From Urechidicola croceus (GTDB lineage: Bacteria; Bacteroidota; Bacteroidia; Flavobacteriales; Flavobacteriaceae), in assembly GCA_905181865.1 (NCBI GenBank), contig CAJIZG010000002.1, positions 1-64,000 of the forward strand: 64,000 nucleotides of DNA, in the 5' to 3' direction. The position numbers were made by a program, and so were the translations under genes. Below are positions 25,951 to 34,851 of this stretch, in pieces (positions within the stretch are counted from its first letter, which is position 1; each line of letters begins with the position of its first letter). A model generated the notes under the pieces. It was not told the DNA's origin, did no database searches, and saw only the letters and a list, made by a program, of their open reading frames with translations.

Positions 25951-26694
25951 ATGTCTTTTTTTGGGAAAAATATTAAAAAAATAAGAGCAATTAAAGGGCT
26001 TAGTCAGCAGGCTTTTGCAGAGCTTTTTTCTCTAAAAAGAGCAACATTAGGGGCCTATGAGGAGGGTAGGAGTGAGCCAAAGATTGACACCATTATAAAG
26101 GTTGCTAATTATTTTAGCATCTCTATTGATGATTTCTTGACAAAAGAGGTTACTGTAAACCAATTGTTGCGTTTTAATGGAGGAATAACAACAGATATAA
26201 ATCAAATAGTGAAGGCGTCTTTCAAAGAGATTCCTTTTGTAAATTCATTGAATAGCAAACTATTTGCAGATAATTTTAAGATGTCTCAGAGTTACAGTTC
26301 ATTACCAACAATTAGAGTTCCTATGGAAGGGAATTTAGATTTTTTAGCTTTTATGGTAAAGGATTTATTTATGGTGTCTGATGAAGAAGGTTTGTTTCCT
26401 AACGATGTGGTTATAGGAGAAAGTAGAGCTTCTGATGCTCTTGTTGAGGGTGATGTTGTAATTGCTTTGGTTGATGATGCCTTGTTGATTAGAAGGTATG
26501 CTGTTTCTAATACAGGGTGTGAATTGTTAAAAGACCATACTCATATTCCATCAATTCACATTCCGTTTGAGGCTGCTACTCATTTCTGGAAAGTATCTTT
26601 TGTGTTTTTAAAACGATATCCGAAATTTACATCAAAGCTAGCCGTCAAAATAAATGAACTAGATACAAAGTTAACGCAGCTCCTGTCAAAATAG
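25951..26694 (+). CDS. XRE-family regulator with S24/LexA-like C-terminal domain
   Basis: A 247-residue CI/LexA-like protein. An XRE helix-turn-helix covers about residues 8-65 (SQQAFAELFSLKRATLGAYEEG). The C-terminal half has the S24 fold pattern (FPNDVVIGES, LVEGDVVIALVDDALLIRRY). The usual catalytic G-S-M segment is replaced by DEEGLFPND, and the usual Lys of the VKR motif by Arg. The peptidase is therefore probably inactive, and release may need ligand or partner binding. It is divergent from the polyamine/PspA operon, with a palindrome in between, so it is the likely controller of that operon. Confidence 0.85.
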   Translation: MSFFGKNIKKIRAIKGLSQQAFAELFSLKRATLGAYEEGRSEPKIDTIIKVANYFSISIDDFLTKEVTVNQLLRFNGGITTDINQIVKASFKEIPFVNSLNSKLFADNFKMSQSYSSLPTIRVPMEGNLDFLAFMVKDLFMVSDEEGLFPNDVVIGESRASDALVEGDVVIALVDDALLIRRYAVSNTGCELLKDHTHIPSIHIPFEAATHFWKVSFVFLKRYPKFTSKLAVKINELDTKLTQLLSK

Positions 26695-26913
26695 CTTTTA
26701 TAAAGGATTTTTTAGGAGTATTAATCTCGTTTGAAATTCTCGTAAGAAGCATGCTGAGACCAATTCACACTCAAAAAAAAGCTGTAAATATCATTACTTT
26801 AAATAAGGATGTTGTTATTTATAAGTAGTTGCTGTTCCTTTAGTTTTTTAATTTTTTACATTTTAAAAGTGATGCTCTTTTTGTGAAGTGCTTCAGAAAT
26901 GAAATTACCCCGA

Positions 26914-27085
26914 TCACCCCTCTCTGTCTAAACTTCTGTATTGTATTGCTTCTCCAATATGATCTGGAGAAATAGCTGTTTTATTTGCCAAGTCTGCAAT
27001 TGTCCTAGAAACTTTTAAAAGTCTATTATAGGCCCTTACAGATAGATTCAGTTTTTCTCCACCCCCCAAAGCCTTATAAGGAGTT
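26914..27085 (-). pseudogene. Remnant of a ComM/YifB-type Mg-chelatase-like ATPase
   Basis: The minus strand reads [20 protein letters not shown], then [15 protein letters not shown] and a stop, the exact C-terminal signature of ComM/YifB. Upstream in frame is only PYKALGGG, where a few hundred residues should be, so the body of the gene is deleted. ComM is a branch-migration helicase for natural transformation; this copy cannot work. The sequence between 26695 and 26913 shows no gene. Confidence 0.8.
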
Positions 27086-27300
27086 CGAAGCCCTTAAATG
27101 GTATGCATAAAAAACTTTCTGAATGGGTTTGTGTAGACTTTGATAATGGTAAAGGTAGTCGTTTATCTGTTCAGTGCTCAAATGCTCTAGGCAGCGTAGA
27201 TAATTTCTTAAGGTACTGATTTATGTGCTGTTGATGGTCAAACTTCTTTCTAATGTAAGGGATAGTGCTTTAAATTCGAGTACTTGGTCTACGACCGTTT
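27086..27300 (-). pseudogene. Possible tyrosine-recombinase N-terminal fragment
   Basis: On the minus strand an open stretch reads LRNYLRCLEHLSTEQINDYL and continues YHYQSLHKP. This is the style of the SAM-like N-terminal domain of integrases common in Bacteroidota mobile elements. No catalytic domain follows; the reading runs into the ComM relic. The call rests on a short match by eye. Confidence 0.4.
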
Positions 27301-27421
27301 CTAAAATCGTTTTTGCTTTTTTTTAAATACATAATAGTAAGGTTTTTGTGAAGTCATCAAGTTAATGTATTTTTATCAGGAACTAAAAGGCTTCCGAGGA
27401 ACGAGGATTAGCTCAACACTG

Positions 27422-27527
27422 TATATAAAAAATAGCGGTTTAAGCGCTTAAACGAAGTTAAATAATAAAATTAAGATCAATTATAAAACGAAAAGGTAGT
27501 ACGTGAAAACCCGCTACTTTTCATATA
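27422..27527. repeat. MITE-like element with inverted ends
   Basis: TATATAAAAAATAGCGG at the left and CCGCTACTTTTCATATA at the right are inverted repeats with two mismatches over 17 bases. The interior has no ORF, though it contains the short palindrome AAGCGCTT. It precedes the esterase gene at 27587 and may influence its 5' region. The style of the ends is like that of the element at 15199. Confidence 0.55.
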
Positions 27528-27586
27528 AATAACTAAGTATAAAATTACAAAAGCAACTCTTTTAATTTATATAAAAGCACTCAAAC

Positions 27587-28837
27587 ATGAACTCGAAGAG
27601 CACTCTCAAATTTATACTCTTTTTAAGTATCCTTTTTTCTTTCAATAGCAATGCTCAGATTAAAGATCTGAAAGAATGGATACATACTCCCGATAATGAA
27701 AGATCTTCCATAGAAGAACTACCGTTTTCAACAAAAAACTTGTCTAAAAAAGAAGCCAATGAAGCGATACAATTTCTTGCCAGAGACAAACAAAATGTAA
27801 TGTTGAAAAATTACGAAGACCAATGGAAAGCACGTGAATTGAAATTCGAGAAATTTAAAATGCCATTTTACTACCAAACTTTTGGAGAGCAGCCTTCAAC
27901 TGGGCGTAGTTTAATTATTTCATTGCACGGAGGTGGAGGAGCGCCTGCCAGCGTAAATGATCAACAATATAAAAATCAACAACATTTGTATGATGCTACT
28001 ATGAAAAACCTAGAAGGTATTTATTTAGCAGCTAGAGCTCCTACAGATTCTTGGGATTTATGGCACCAAAGTCATATCGATAATTTTTTAAATATCATCA
28101 TTCAAATGGCGGTAATTAAAGAAAATGTCAACCCAAATAAAGTTTATATCATTGGTTACTCGGCAGGAGGTGACGGGTTGTACCAACTTGCCCCGCGAAT
28201 GGCAGATAGATGGGCAGCGACGTCTATGATGGCTGGACATCCTGGAGATGCTTCTGCACAAAACTTAAGAAATACTCCTTTTGGAATACATGTTGGAAGT
28301 TTAGACGAAGCATACAACAGAAATAACTTGGCTAAAAAATGGAAAACAGATCTTGATAAACTAGAAGCTGAAAACCCTGGATATTACAAACATGATGTTC
28401 ACACACCCAACACAGGGCATTGGATGAAATTAAAAGATGCGATTGCACTGCCTTGGATGCAACAATTCAAGCGAAATCCAGTTCCTAATAAAATAACTTG
28501 GCAACAAGATGACAGATATCATTCAAGTTTTTCTTGGCTTCAAACGCCAAAAAAACTAATTAAAAAATTAGGAAAAATTGAAGCTGTATACAATACAAAA
28601 TCTAACGAAATTAATATTCTTGATAATTATAGCAGTATCATTCAATTGTCTATGAATGACACTATGTTGAACTTGAACAAACCTGTAACAATCAAATACC
28701 AAGGGGAAAAAATTTACAAAGGAAAATTGAAAAGATCGATTTTAAATATTTACAATACACTTAAAGACAAAGGAGATATAAATCTTGCTTTTCCAACCGT
28801 AATATCTGTTGTAAACAATCAAAGTATAAAAGAATAA
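27587..28837 (+). CDS. Exported alpha/beta-hydrolase esterase
   Basis: A 416-residue secreted protein with a signal peptide ending at FNSNAQ. The hydrolase core (about residues 100-300) shows the oxyanion segment SLHGGGGAP, the nucleophile elbow GYSAGGDG and a catalytic His in PNTGHWMKL. An N-terminal helical region (about 30-90) and a C-terminal beta-rich part (about 310-410, IQLSMNDTML) flank the core. It resembles depolymerase/esterase-type hydrolases that act on polymers or acylated glycans. It stands alone between decayed fragments, so its partner genes are uncertain. Confidence 0.8.
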   Translation: MNSKSTLKFILFLSILFSFNSNAQIKDLKEWIHTPDNERSSIEELPFSTKNLSKKEANEAIQFLARDKQNVMLKNYEDQWKARELKFEKFKMPFYYQTFGEQPSTGRSLIISLHGGGGAPASVNDQQYKNQQHLYDATMKNLEGIYLAARAPTDSWDLWHQSHIDNFLNIIIQMAVIKENVNPNKVYIIGYSAGGDGLYQLAPRMADRWAATSMMAGHPGDASAQNLRNTPFGIHVGSLDEAYNRNNLAKKWKTDLDKLEAENPGYYKHDVHTPNTGHWMKLKDAIALPWMQQFKRNPVPNKITWQQDDRYHSSFSWLQTPKKLIKKLGKIEAVYNTKSNEINILDNYSSIIQLSMNDTMLNLNKPVTIKYQGEKIYKGKLKRSILNIYNTLKDKGDINLAFPTVISVVNNQSIKE

Positions 28838-28987
28838 ACAGATACAAATACTATTTTCTGGGAGGAGTTCGCATGAAGCAACTAATTTAGCCCTACTGCG
28901 GAAGCATTTGATATTTGGAGTAGCTACCTTATACTAGTACATAAAAGTTAAGACAGTTTTAAATAAAAAATAACAGACCATTATGAA

Positions 28988-29069
28988 ATGAGTAAAGGGA
29001 AATTACACTAACGAATTTAAGCAAGCAGCAGGAGGAAGAAGTACAAATGATGAATTGATTGTTAAGTAA
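28988..29069 (+). pseudogene. Transposase OrfA N-terminal fragment
   Basis: A short stretch reads MSKGK, then after a one-base shift NYTNEFKQAAGGRSTNDELI and a stop. NYTNEFKQ is the usual start of IS3-type OrfA proteins. It ends inside the start region of the following CE15 gene. This is a very short relic and only moderately certain. Confidence 0.45.
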
Positions 29070-29082
29070 AAAAAAAGTATAC

Positions 29083-30336
29083 GTGAGAAAAATTAAATGC
29101 ACCCTATCGTTAATAGGAGTCACCATCGTGTTTTTAAACAGCACCCAAACTTTAGGTCAATCCAAAGAATGGGGTACAGAAGTTATTTATAGCGAATTGC
29201 AAGTACCAAAATTTGATTTGCCCGATCTTTTGGTTACGGTAGAAGGAAATAAAGTTACGAGTGAAGAGGAATGGATGAATGTTCGTAGGCCGCAAATTAT
29301 GGCATTGTTAGCAACAACCATATATGGACGCGTACCAACTCCAGAGGCACCTGTAAAAACAAGATTCGAAGAATTGGAAGTCGACGAAAACTTTTTTGAT
29401 GGACGTTGCACACGAAAGTTAGTCAAAGCGACCTTTAGCAATGAGCGAGGGAGTGTGGCAATGAACATGGCTATTTTTTTACCAAATAATAGTGAGAAAC
29501 CAGTACCTGTTTTATTGAGAATGGGTTTTTCCGATGTTACTGGAAAGAATATCGAAATGAAAAATATTCAGGAATATGGGCAATTAGGAAACGGAACACC
29601 GTTAGTTGATTTCTTGGATAAGGGATTTGGAGTGGTCTGTATTAAAGGAGGTGAAATTGTGAAAGATGAGGTTTCTTTTAAAAATTCAATTCACAAATTG
29701 TTTTATACAGGAACACAAAGTTTAACCAAAGCAGATGAGTGGGGCGTAATTGCCGGAATTTCATATCAGTTTTCTAGAACAATGGATTATATAGAAACCG
29801 ATGCCGCTATAGATAATGATCGTGTTGCCATTGTAGGTTTTTCAAAATTAGGAAAGTCAACGCTATGGGCAGGCGCCCAAGATACGCGTTTCGCCATAGT
29901 GTTATCACAAAATTCAGGGGCAGCAGGCGCTGCACTTTGGCGACGAAAGTTTGGAGAGAATTTAGAATACATCACTCGTTTTCCAAGATGGTTATGTGGA
30001 AACGCCAATAAATATGTTGGAAAGGAAAACGATTTACCGATAGATCAGCATATGCTTTTGGCATGTATTGCACCACGACCTTTATATGTAGTAAGCGGCA
30101 TTAACGATTTATGGGCAGACAATATGGGCGAGTATTTATCGGCCTATCATGCGACTCCTGTATATAATTTATTTGGGTTAGAAGGTCAATCTACTGCTGA
30201 AAGACCTAGAATAAATGAACCCGCAGCCAACAGGGCGCTGAGTTATCATGTTCGTTCTGGAGCGCACGGATATCAGCAATTTGATTGGGATCAATACATC
30301 AAGTTTATGGACTTTCATTTTAACAAAAATAAATAA
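29083..30336 (+). CDS. CE15-type glucuronoyl esterase (first of two)
   Basis: An exported carbohydrate esterase expected to cleave esters of (methyl)glucuronic acid. The nucleophile lies in GFSKLGKSTLW, the G-x-S-x-x-G-K form typical of CE15, and the catalytic His in RSGAHGYQQFDW. Conserved EWG, DYIE and PRWLCGNANKY segments are present. No ATG gives a signal peptide. GTG at 29083 (RKIKCTLSLIGVTIVFLNS, cleaved after LGQ) is the best start; the TTG used in the ORF track overlaps a transposase relic. The original start may have been lost in that event. It is followed five bases later by a second CE15 gene. Confidence 0.85.
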   Translation: MRKIKCTLSLIGVTIVFLNSTQTLGQSKEWGTEVIYSELQVPKFDLPDLLVTVEGNKVTSEEEWMNVRRPQIMALLATTIYGRVPTPEAPVKTRFEELEVDENFFDGRCTRKLVKATFSNERGSVAMNMAIFLPNNSEKPVPVLLRMGFSDVTGKNIEMKNIQEYGQLGNGTPLVDFLDKGFGVVCIKGGEIVKDEVSFKNSIHKLFYTGTQSLTKADEWGVIAGISYQFSRTMDYIETDAAIDNDRVAIVGFSKLGKSTLWAGAQDTRFAIVLSQNSGAAGAALWRRKFGENLEYITRFPRWLCGNANKYVGKENDLPIDQHMLLACIAPRPLYVVSGINDLWADNMGEYLSAYHATPVYNLFGLEGQSTAERPRINEPAANRALSYHVRSGAHGYQQFDWDQYIKFMDFHFNKNK

Positions 30337-30341
30337 GCGAT

Positions 30342-31670
30342 ATGAAAAATTTTATTCTTGTAGTACTCGTATTATTTTTTCAGCAATTTTCGATGTATTC
30401 GCAAAGTGATGCAGCAAAATATCTGGATGCTATTTATCAAGAAAAGGATGTTCCAGAATATGTGTTGCCCGAACTATTGACTTCTTTTAACGGACAAAAA
30501 ATTGATTCAAAAGAAGTTTGGGAGAATGTACGAAGACCAGAATTGATGAAATTCTTTGGAGAGAACATCTATGGTAAGGTACCTATTCCATCAGATCCTA
30601 TAGTTACCAAATCTGAAGTGATTTCTGAAGATAAAAGTTTTATGGAAGGGCTCTGTACTCGACGTGAAATTCAAATTACACTTTCAAATAAGTTTGGAAA
30701 AGTATCTATGCCATTACTATTATTTATTCCCAATAATAAGGAGGGATCTTATCCAGCAATTTATTGGATCAACGGAAAAGATATTTCTAATAATCGCTTT
30801 GATTTGGAAAATCCGCAGCGATATGGAGAAACCAGAAATGGAGCCCCATTAAAACAATTAATGCTGCGCGGTATTGCTCTGATAAGTGCAGACTATGAAA
30901 CTTTTGGCGATCGCGGAAAGAGTACTCATAAAGTATTGGATGGTAATGTGTTGGATTTGTATTTTAAGCCAGGGCAAAAAAACACCAAGAAAAATGAATG
31001 GGGCCTGATGGCGGTTTGGGCGCATGCGGCAGTGACTGGGATGGATTATATCGTAACCGATACAGATATCAATCCAGATCAAGTGGCAATTATGGGAACT
31101 TCTATTGGAGGTAAAATTGCGCTTTGGGCTGCAGCTTTAGATCAAAGAATTGGAATGATATTGTCAGCTACTTCTGGTCATGGAGGAGATGCTTTATGGA
31201 AACGAGAAGTAGGTGAAACCTTGGACAATATGCTCGAGTGGTTACCGAGATGGGCCGTTAGAAACGCATTTAAATATAAAAACAAGATTGATAAATTACC
31301 GGTAGATCAGCATATGTTATTGGCGTGTTTAGCGCCAAGACCCTTGTATGTTAGTACCGCTATTCACGATTTATGGGCAGATCAAAAAGGGCAATGGTTA
31401 GGAACCTATCATGCGGCACCTGCGTATAAACTTTATGGGAAAAAAGTGGATTTTGTTTCTGTAGAGCAACCTCAAATAAATAAACCTATTGTTAAAAGCC
31501 ATATCGGATTTCATGTGAGATCAGGGTTTCATGGATTAACACAATATGATTGGGAGCGTTATATGAAATTTATAGAATATCATTTTATCAAAATTCCTAT
31601 GCGAAGCGTGCATGATATTTATTATCCGAACGGGAAATTAGTAGATCATTATCCGAATAAGAGCAGGTAA
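30342..31670 (+). CDS. CE15-type glucuronoyl esterase (second of two)
   Basis: A 442-residue exported esterase with a signal peptide ending FSMYSQ. It is clearly a paralogue of the upstream gene: QHMLLACLAPRPLYVS and HVRSGFHGLTQYDW align closely. Nucleophile elbow is GTSIGGKIALW. Active-site surroundings differ (YWINGKD against LRMGFSD; GDRGKST insert), so the two probably prefer different glycan contexts. Together with sulfatases and a rhamnosidase nearby, an acidic polysaccharide with esterified glucuronate is a fitting target; CE15 enzymes are otherwise known on glucuronoxylan-lignin esters. Confidence 0.88.
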   Translation: MKNFILVVLVLFFQQFSMYSQSDAAKYLDAIYQEKDVPEYVLPELLTSFNGQKIDSKEVWENVRRPELMKFFGENIYGKVPIPSDPIVTKSEVISEDKSFMEGLCTRREIQITLSNKFGKVSMPLLLFIPNNKEGSYPAIYWINGKDISNNRFDLENPQRYGETRNGAPLKQLMLRGIALISADYETFGDRGKSTHKVLDGNVLDLYFKPGQKNTKKNEWGLMAVWAHAAVTGMDYIVTDTDINPDQVAIMGTSIGGKIALWAAALDQRIGMILSATSGHGGDALWKREVGETLDNMLEWLPRWAVRNAFKYKNKIDKLPVDQHMLLACLAPRPLYVSTAIHDLWADQKGQWLGTYHAAPAYKLYGKKVDFVSVEQPQINKPIVKSHIGFHVRSGFHGLTQYDWERYMKFIEYHFIKIPMRSVHDIYYPNGKLVDHYPNKSR

Positions 31671-31738
31671 TCGAAAGTACCTTTATCAAAAATTAGATCC
31701 TATAATGAAATTTCATTGAAGGCAGTAAAATTAGAAAT

Positions 31739-32458
31739 ATGAAAAGAAGAATTTTAATTTTTGCAGTATGTATTGCATGGAGTATTCAGAATGCCCAAGG
31801 GCAAATTGCTGATGTGGGTTATTATTTGGATAGTTTGAAAGTAGAACTTCAAAAAGAGTGGCCAAAAAACAGAACGATCAATATCGTATTTCATGGACAT
31901 AGTGTTCCGGCAGGATATTTCAGAACTCCAGTGGTAAATACCTTTGCAGCGTATCCGAATCTGGTGATGCAAAAAATTAAAGCGATATATCCGTTGGCTG
32001 TAGTCAATACAATTGTTACCAGTATTGGAGGAGAAAATTCGGTTCGAGGTGCAGCTAGATTCGATGATGAAGTATTAACCCATAATCCGGACGTACTTTT
32101 TATAGACTATGCTTTGAATGATCGAGGCGTTGGTTTGGAAAAGTCTTATGCTGCTTGGGATGAAATGATTAAAAAAGCGAAAAATAAAAATATAGAAGTA
32201 CTATTATTAAGTCCGTCACCAGATCAAAGAGAGGAATATGAAAATCCTGATAATCAACTAAAGCAACATACCAATCAAATCATACAATTGGCGAAAGAAA
32301 ATGAAGTCGGATTTGTAGATAGCTATAAAGCCTTTGAATTTTTGTATTCAGCGCGCGCGCAATTGGTCAAGTACATGTCTCAGGTAAATCATCCGAATGA
32401 AAAAGGACATGAATTAATCGCTTCAGAAATTATAAAATGGTTTGTAGATGTTGAATAA
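31739..32458 (+). CDS. SGNH/GDSL-type exported esterase
   Basis: A 239-residue secreted hydrolase with a signal peptide ending AQGQ. Block I is FHGHSVPAGY (GHS in place of GDS, with the nucleophilic Ser kept). The Gly block is SIGGENS, the Asn block is DYALNDRG, and the final Asp/His block is NHPNEKGHELIA (Asn in the place of the usual Asp). Such enzymes usually deacetylate glycans. It follows the CE15 pair by 68 bases on the same strand and probably belongs to the same operon. The region 32459-32747 after it holds no gene I can see. Confidence 0.8.
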   Translation: MKRRILIFAVCIAWSIQNAQGQIADVGYYLDSLKVELQKEWPKNRTINIVFHGHSVPAGYFRTPVVNTFAAYPNLVMQKIKAIYPLAVVNTIVTSIGGENSVRGAARFDDEVLTHNPDVLFIDYALNDRGVGLEKSYAAWDEMIKKAKNKNIEVLLLSPSPDQREEYENPDNQLKQHTNQIIQLAKENEVGFVDSYKAFEFLYSARAQLVKYMSQVNHPNEKGHELIASEIIKWFVDVE

Positions 32459-32747
32459 TAACATGGTTCCAAAGTTTATAGACTTAAATAATCATAAAAA
32501 ACGTATTCTAAAATTTGTATTGTTGTGGGTTCGTAAATCTGCTTCGCTCGAGCGCGTTAGTGAATTGCCGAGGCGTACTTGCCAGAAATGAAGATAAAAA
32601 TATATTGCTAGTTAGGTTAACTCTTTTTCAAAATAAGAAGGAAAAAAATTAATTCCCCTTCAAGGTAAAAATAAACATCGTTAAGTTTTCTAAATACAAT
32701 TACCTACAAAAAAGTATACGATTGAAAGTTTAATTAATTCTAGTAAA

Positions 32748-33425
32748 TCAGAAATTAACCAGGGCAATAATGTTTAGTTGATCCCTATTTCCATTCTCAA
32801 AAAACTGATTCATATATCCGGCTTCTAGCCTAATATTTTTATTAAAATGATATCCGATTCCGCCATAAAGTCTGTTTCTGTCAAATACTACTGATTTGGT
32901 GTTTAAAAATATTTCATTATACGCTGAAAGATAATAGTTGTTTTTTTCTTTATTACTTAATGGAATATTCAAACCAAAAAAATACCGAATGCGCATTTTA
33001 AAATCACTTTCGACAAAACGTTGCTCAAATCTATATCGGTGATTTAACTGTACCTGGCCTATTTTTTGCTTTGATGTGAATTGTTGAAAAATTCTATGTT
33101 CACTTATAGAATTTTTTTCATCTGTATTACCAATATAATTATCAGATAGAATATAACCATACCCAAGCAATATATTCTTTTTACGATCATTAAAGGTACA
33201 CCCTAATCCTGTGCGCAATAGCAATTGTTCAAGGTCTCCGATTATATCATAATTTCGGTATTGAATTTCGTGATGTAAATTCCATTTTTGATTTAATTTT
33301 TTATTTCCAATATATATTAACCAATTTCCAAAATCACTGTCTTGACTGAGAACTAAATTAGGCAACATTAACCCTGCGATTAATGCTGCCATACCTAGTC
33401 TTTTTTTTAATTTAATTTTCTTCAT
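32748..33425 (-). CDS. DUF2490-family outer-membrane beta-barrel protein
   Basis: A 226-residue exported protein. The start at 33425 (MKKIKLKKRLGMAAL) gives a signal peptide ending LVLSQ. The rest alternates hydrophobic and polar residues with many aromatic strand ends (QKWNLHHEIQYRNYD, GYGYILSDNYIG) and ends with Phe, the usual signature of an outer-membrane barrel; the pattern fits DUF2490. It overlaps the end of the carbonic anhydrase gene by 14 bases, so it is the last gene of the SulP operon. A pore for bicarbonate or sulfate is possible but unproven. Confidence 0.8.
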   Translation of the reverse strand: MKKIKLKKRLGMAALIAGLMLPNLVLSQDSDFGNWLIYIGNKKLNQKWNLHHEIQYRNYDIIGDLEQLLLRTGLGCTFNDRKKNILLGYGYILSDNYIGNTDEKNSISEHRIFQQFTSKQKIGQVQLNHRYRFEQRFVESDFKMRIRYFFGLNIPLSNKEKNNYYLSAYNEIFLNTKSVVFDRNRLYGGIGYHFNKNIRLEAGYMNQFFENGNRDQLNIIALVNF

Positions 33426-34047
33426 AAAATGCAACTACTCCAGTTTGGATATCATACATTCCTCCAATAATTTTGATCTCTCCTTTATGTTGCATTTCTG
33501 CTAAAACTTCGCTATCCGCTAAAATTTTATCAATAGTGAGTTGTACATTCTTTGCGGCAACGGCGTTTACAAACTCTATATTCGAGGAATTTCTCAAACT
33601 AGCATCTGTTGGCAAGGTTATGGCTCTGACAGCTGGCTTTATTTTATCCAGCATCCCAGTGAGTTTTCCTAATTTAGCATCATCGCAGGCCCCTTTTATT
33701 GCTCCACATGCGGTGTGTCCTAAAACTATAATAAGTTTAGTTCCTGCCAGTTTACATGCAAATTCCATGCTTCCTAAAATATCATCATTTACAAAGTTTC
33801 CAGCGATACGAGCGCTAAAAACATCTCCTAACCCTTGATCGAAAACTAATTCCGCTGATACTCGAGAATCGATACAGCTTAAAATTGTTGCAAAAGGAAA
33901 TTGTCCTTCACTAGTATCATTTACTTGTTCGAGTAAATTTCTATTAGCTTTTAAATTATTTTGAAATCTTAAATTACCTTCTTTTAAGTATTGCAATGAC
34001 TTTTGTGGTGTCATTGTTGTTTGAGTTTCTTTTGTGTGTGCTTTCAT
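33412..34047 (-). CDS. Beta-class carbonic anhydrase
   Basis: A 211-residue zinc enzyme interconverting CO2 and bicarbonate. Zinc ligands are visible as Cys and Asp in LSCIDSRVSAE, and His and Cys in GHTACGAIKGA; the FSARIAGN segment is also standard. The start at 34047 (MKAHTKETQTT) is preferred; the longer ORF overlaps the upstream stress-protein gene. No classical signal peptide is seen, so it is probably cytoplasmic. The neighbour is a SulP transporter gene: together they make a bicarbonate uptake/conversion module. Confidence 0.93.
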   Translation of the reverse strand: MKAHTKETQTTMTPQKSLQYLKEGNLRFQNNLKANRNLLEQVNDTSEGQFPFATILSCIDSRVSAELVFDQGLGDVFSARIAGNFVNDDILGSMEFACKLAGTKLIIVLGHTACGAIKGACDDAKLGKLTGMLDKIKPAVRAITLPTDASLRNSSNIEFVNAVAAKNVQLTIDKILADSEVLAEMQHKGEIKIIGGMYDIQTGVVAFYEEN

Positions 34048-34058
34048 AATATGTTGTT

Positions 34059-34841
34059 TTATGTTGTTAAAATAAGAGAACAATCAAGATTATTAATCAT
34101 ATCATTAATACTAATTTTTGTTGAATCGGAGATGCTCCTTTCTCTATTAACACAAAGTAAATTGATATTTGTCTTTGATAAATAATTAGAGATGTTTTCT
34201 ATGACATTATCTCCTTTTTCAAAGGCATATTCAATTGTTTTTTTACTTAAAGTCTGTTCTTTCTTTGATGTTGTTAAACGGTCTACAACTTTAAACGACT
34301 TTAGCGGTTGTTGCGTAGAATCAATAATTTTTTTTATAAACTTATCATCTGTAATTGTATTGTTAAACAAGCCCAAAGATAATTCTTGAGATGGGTCTAA
34401 TGCTTTTTTCTGATCCGTAATTACAACAGTTCCTTTATACTTTTTTAGAATAAATTGTGTAATATTATCACCCATAAAGCTTATTGACTTAGACTTTCTT
34501 TTTCCTAAAACAATAATGTCGGGTTTGTTTTTATCAATGTATTTTTCTATTTCATTTTTTACGTTTCCAATAGTAAATGTGTGATTTATACTTACATTAT
34601 AAGTATCAGAAATAGGATTTATTAAATCTTTAATTTTTTTATCTGTTGAGCGATAATCCTTATTAATAGTTCTCATCGCAGCTAGTTGGTTGTCTTTTTC
34701 AACTACCTCTGTTGGCTTTTTTACATATAAAAAGTTAATATCTGCATTCACTATTTTAGATATACTTACGCAACTTTTTAAAGTATTACTTGTAGATTTA
34801 TTTAAATCGAACAAAACTAATATTTTATTTTTTTCCCCCAT
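34059..34841 (-). CDS. Universal stress protein (UspA family)
   Basis: A 260-residue cytoplasmic protein with a first Usp domain (KILVLFDLNKSTSNTL at the start, DIIVLGKRKSKS near residue 120) and a more diverged second one. The nucleotide-binding G-x2-G-x9-G(S/T) pattern is not fully kept, so ATP binding is uncertain. It lies between the SulP and carbonic anhydrase genes with 10-12 bp gaps. This position is shared with other SulP operons and suggests it regulates the transporter. Confidence 0.85.
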   Translation of the reverse strand: MGEKNKILVLFDLNKSTSNTLKSCVSISKIVNADINFLYVKKPTEVVEKDNQLAAMRTINKDYRSTDKKIKDLINPISDTYNVSINHTFTIGNVKNEIEKYIDKNKPDIIVLGKRKSKSISFMGDNITQFILKKYKGTVVITDQKKALDPSQELSLGLFNNTITDDKFIKKIIDSTQQPLKSFKVVDRLTTSKKEQTLSKKTIEYAFEKGDNVIENISNYLSKTNINLLCVNRERSISDSTKISINDMINNLDCSLILTT

Positions 34842-34851
34842 AATTTAAACT

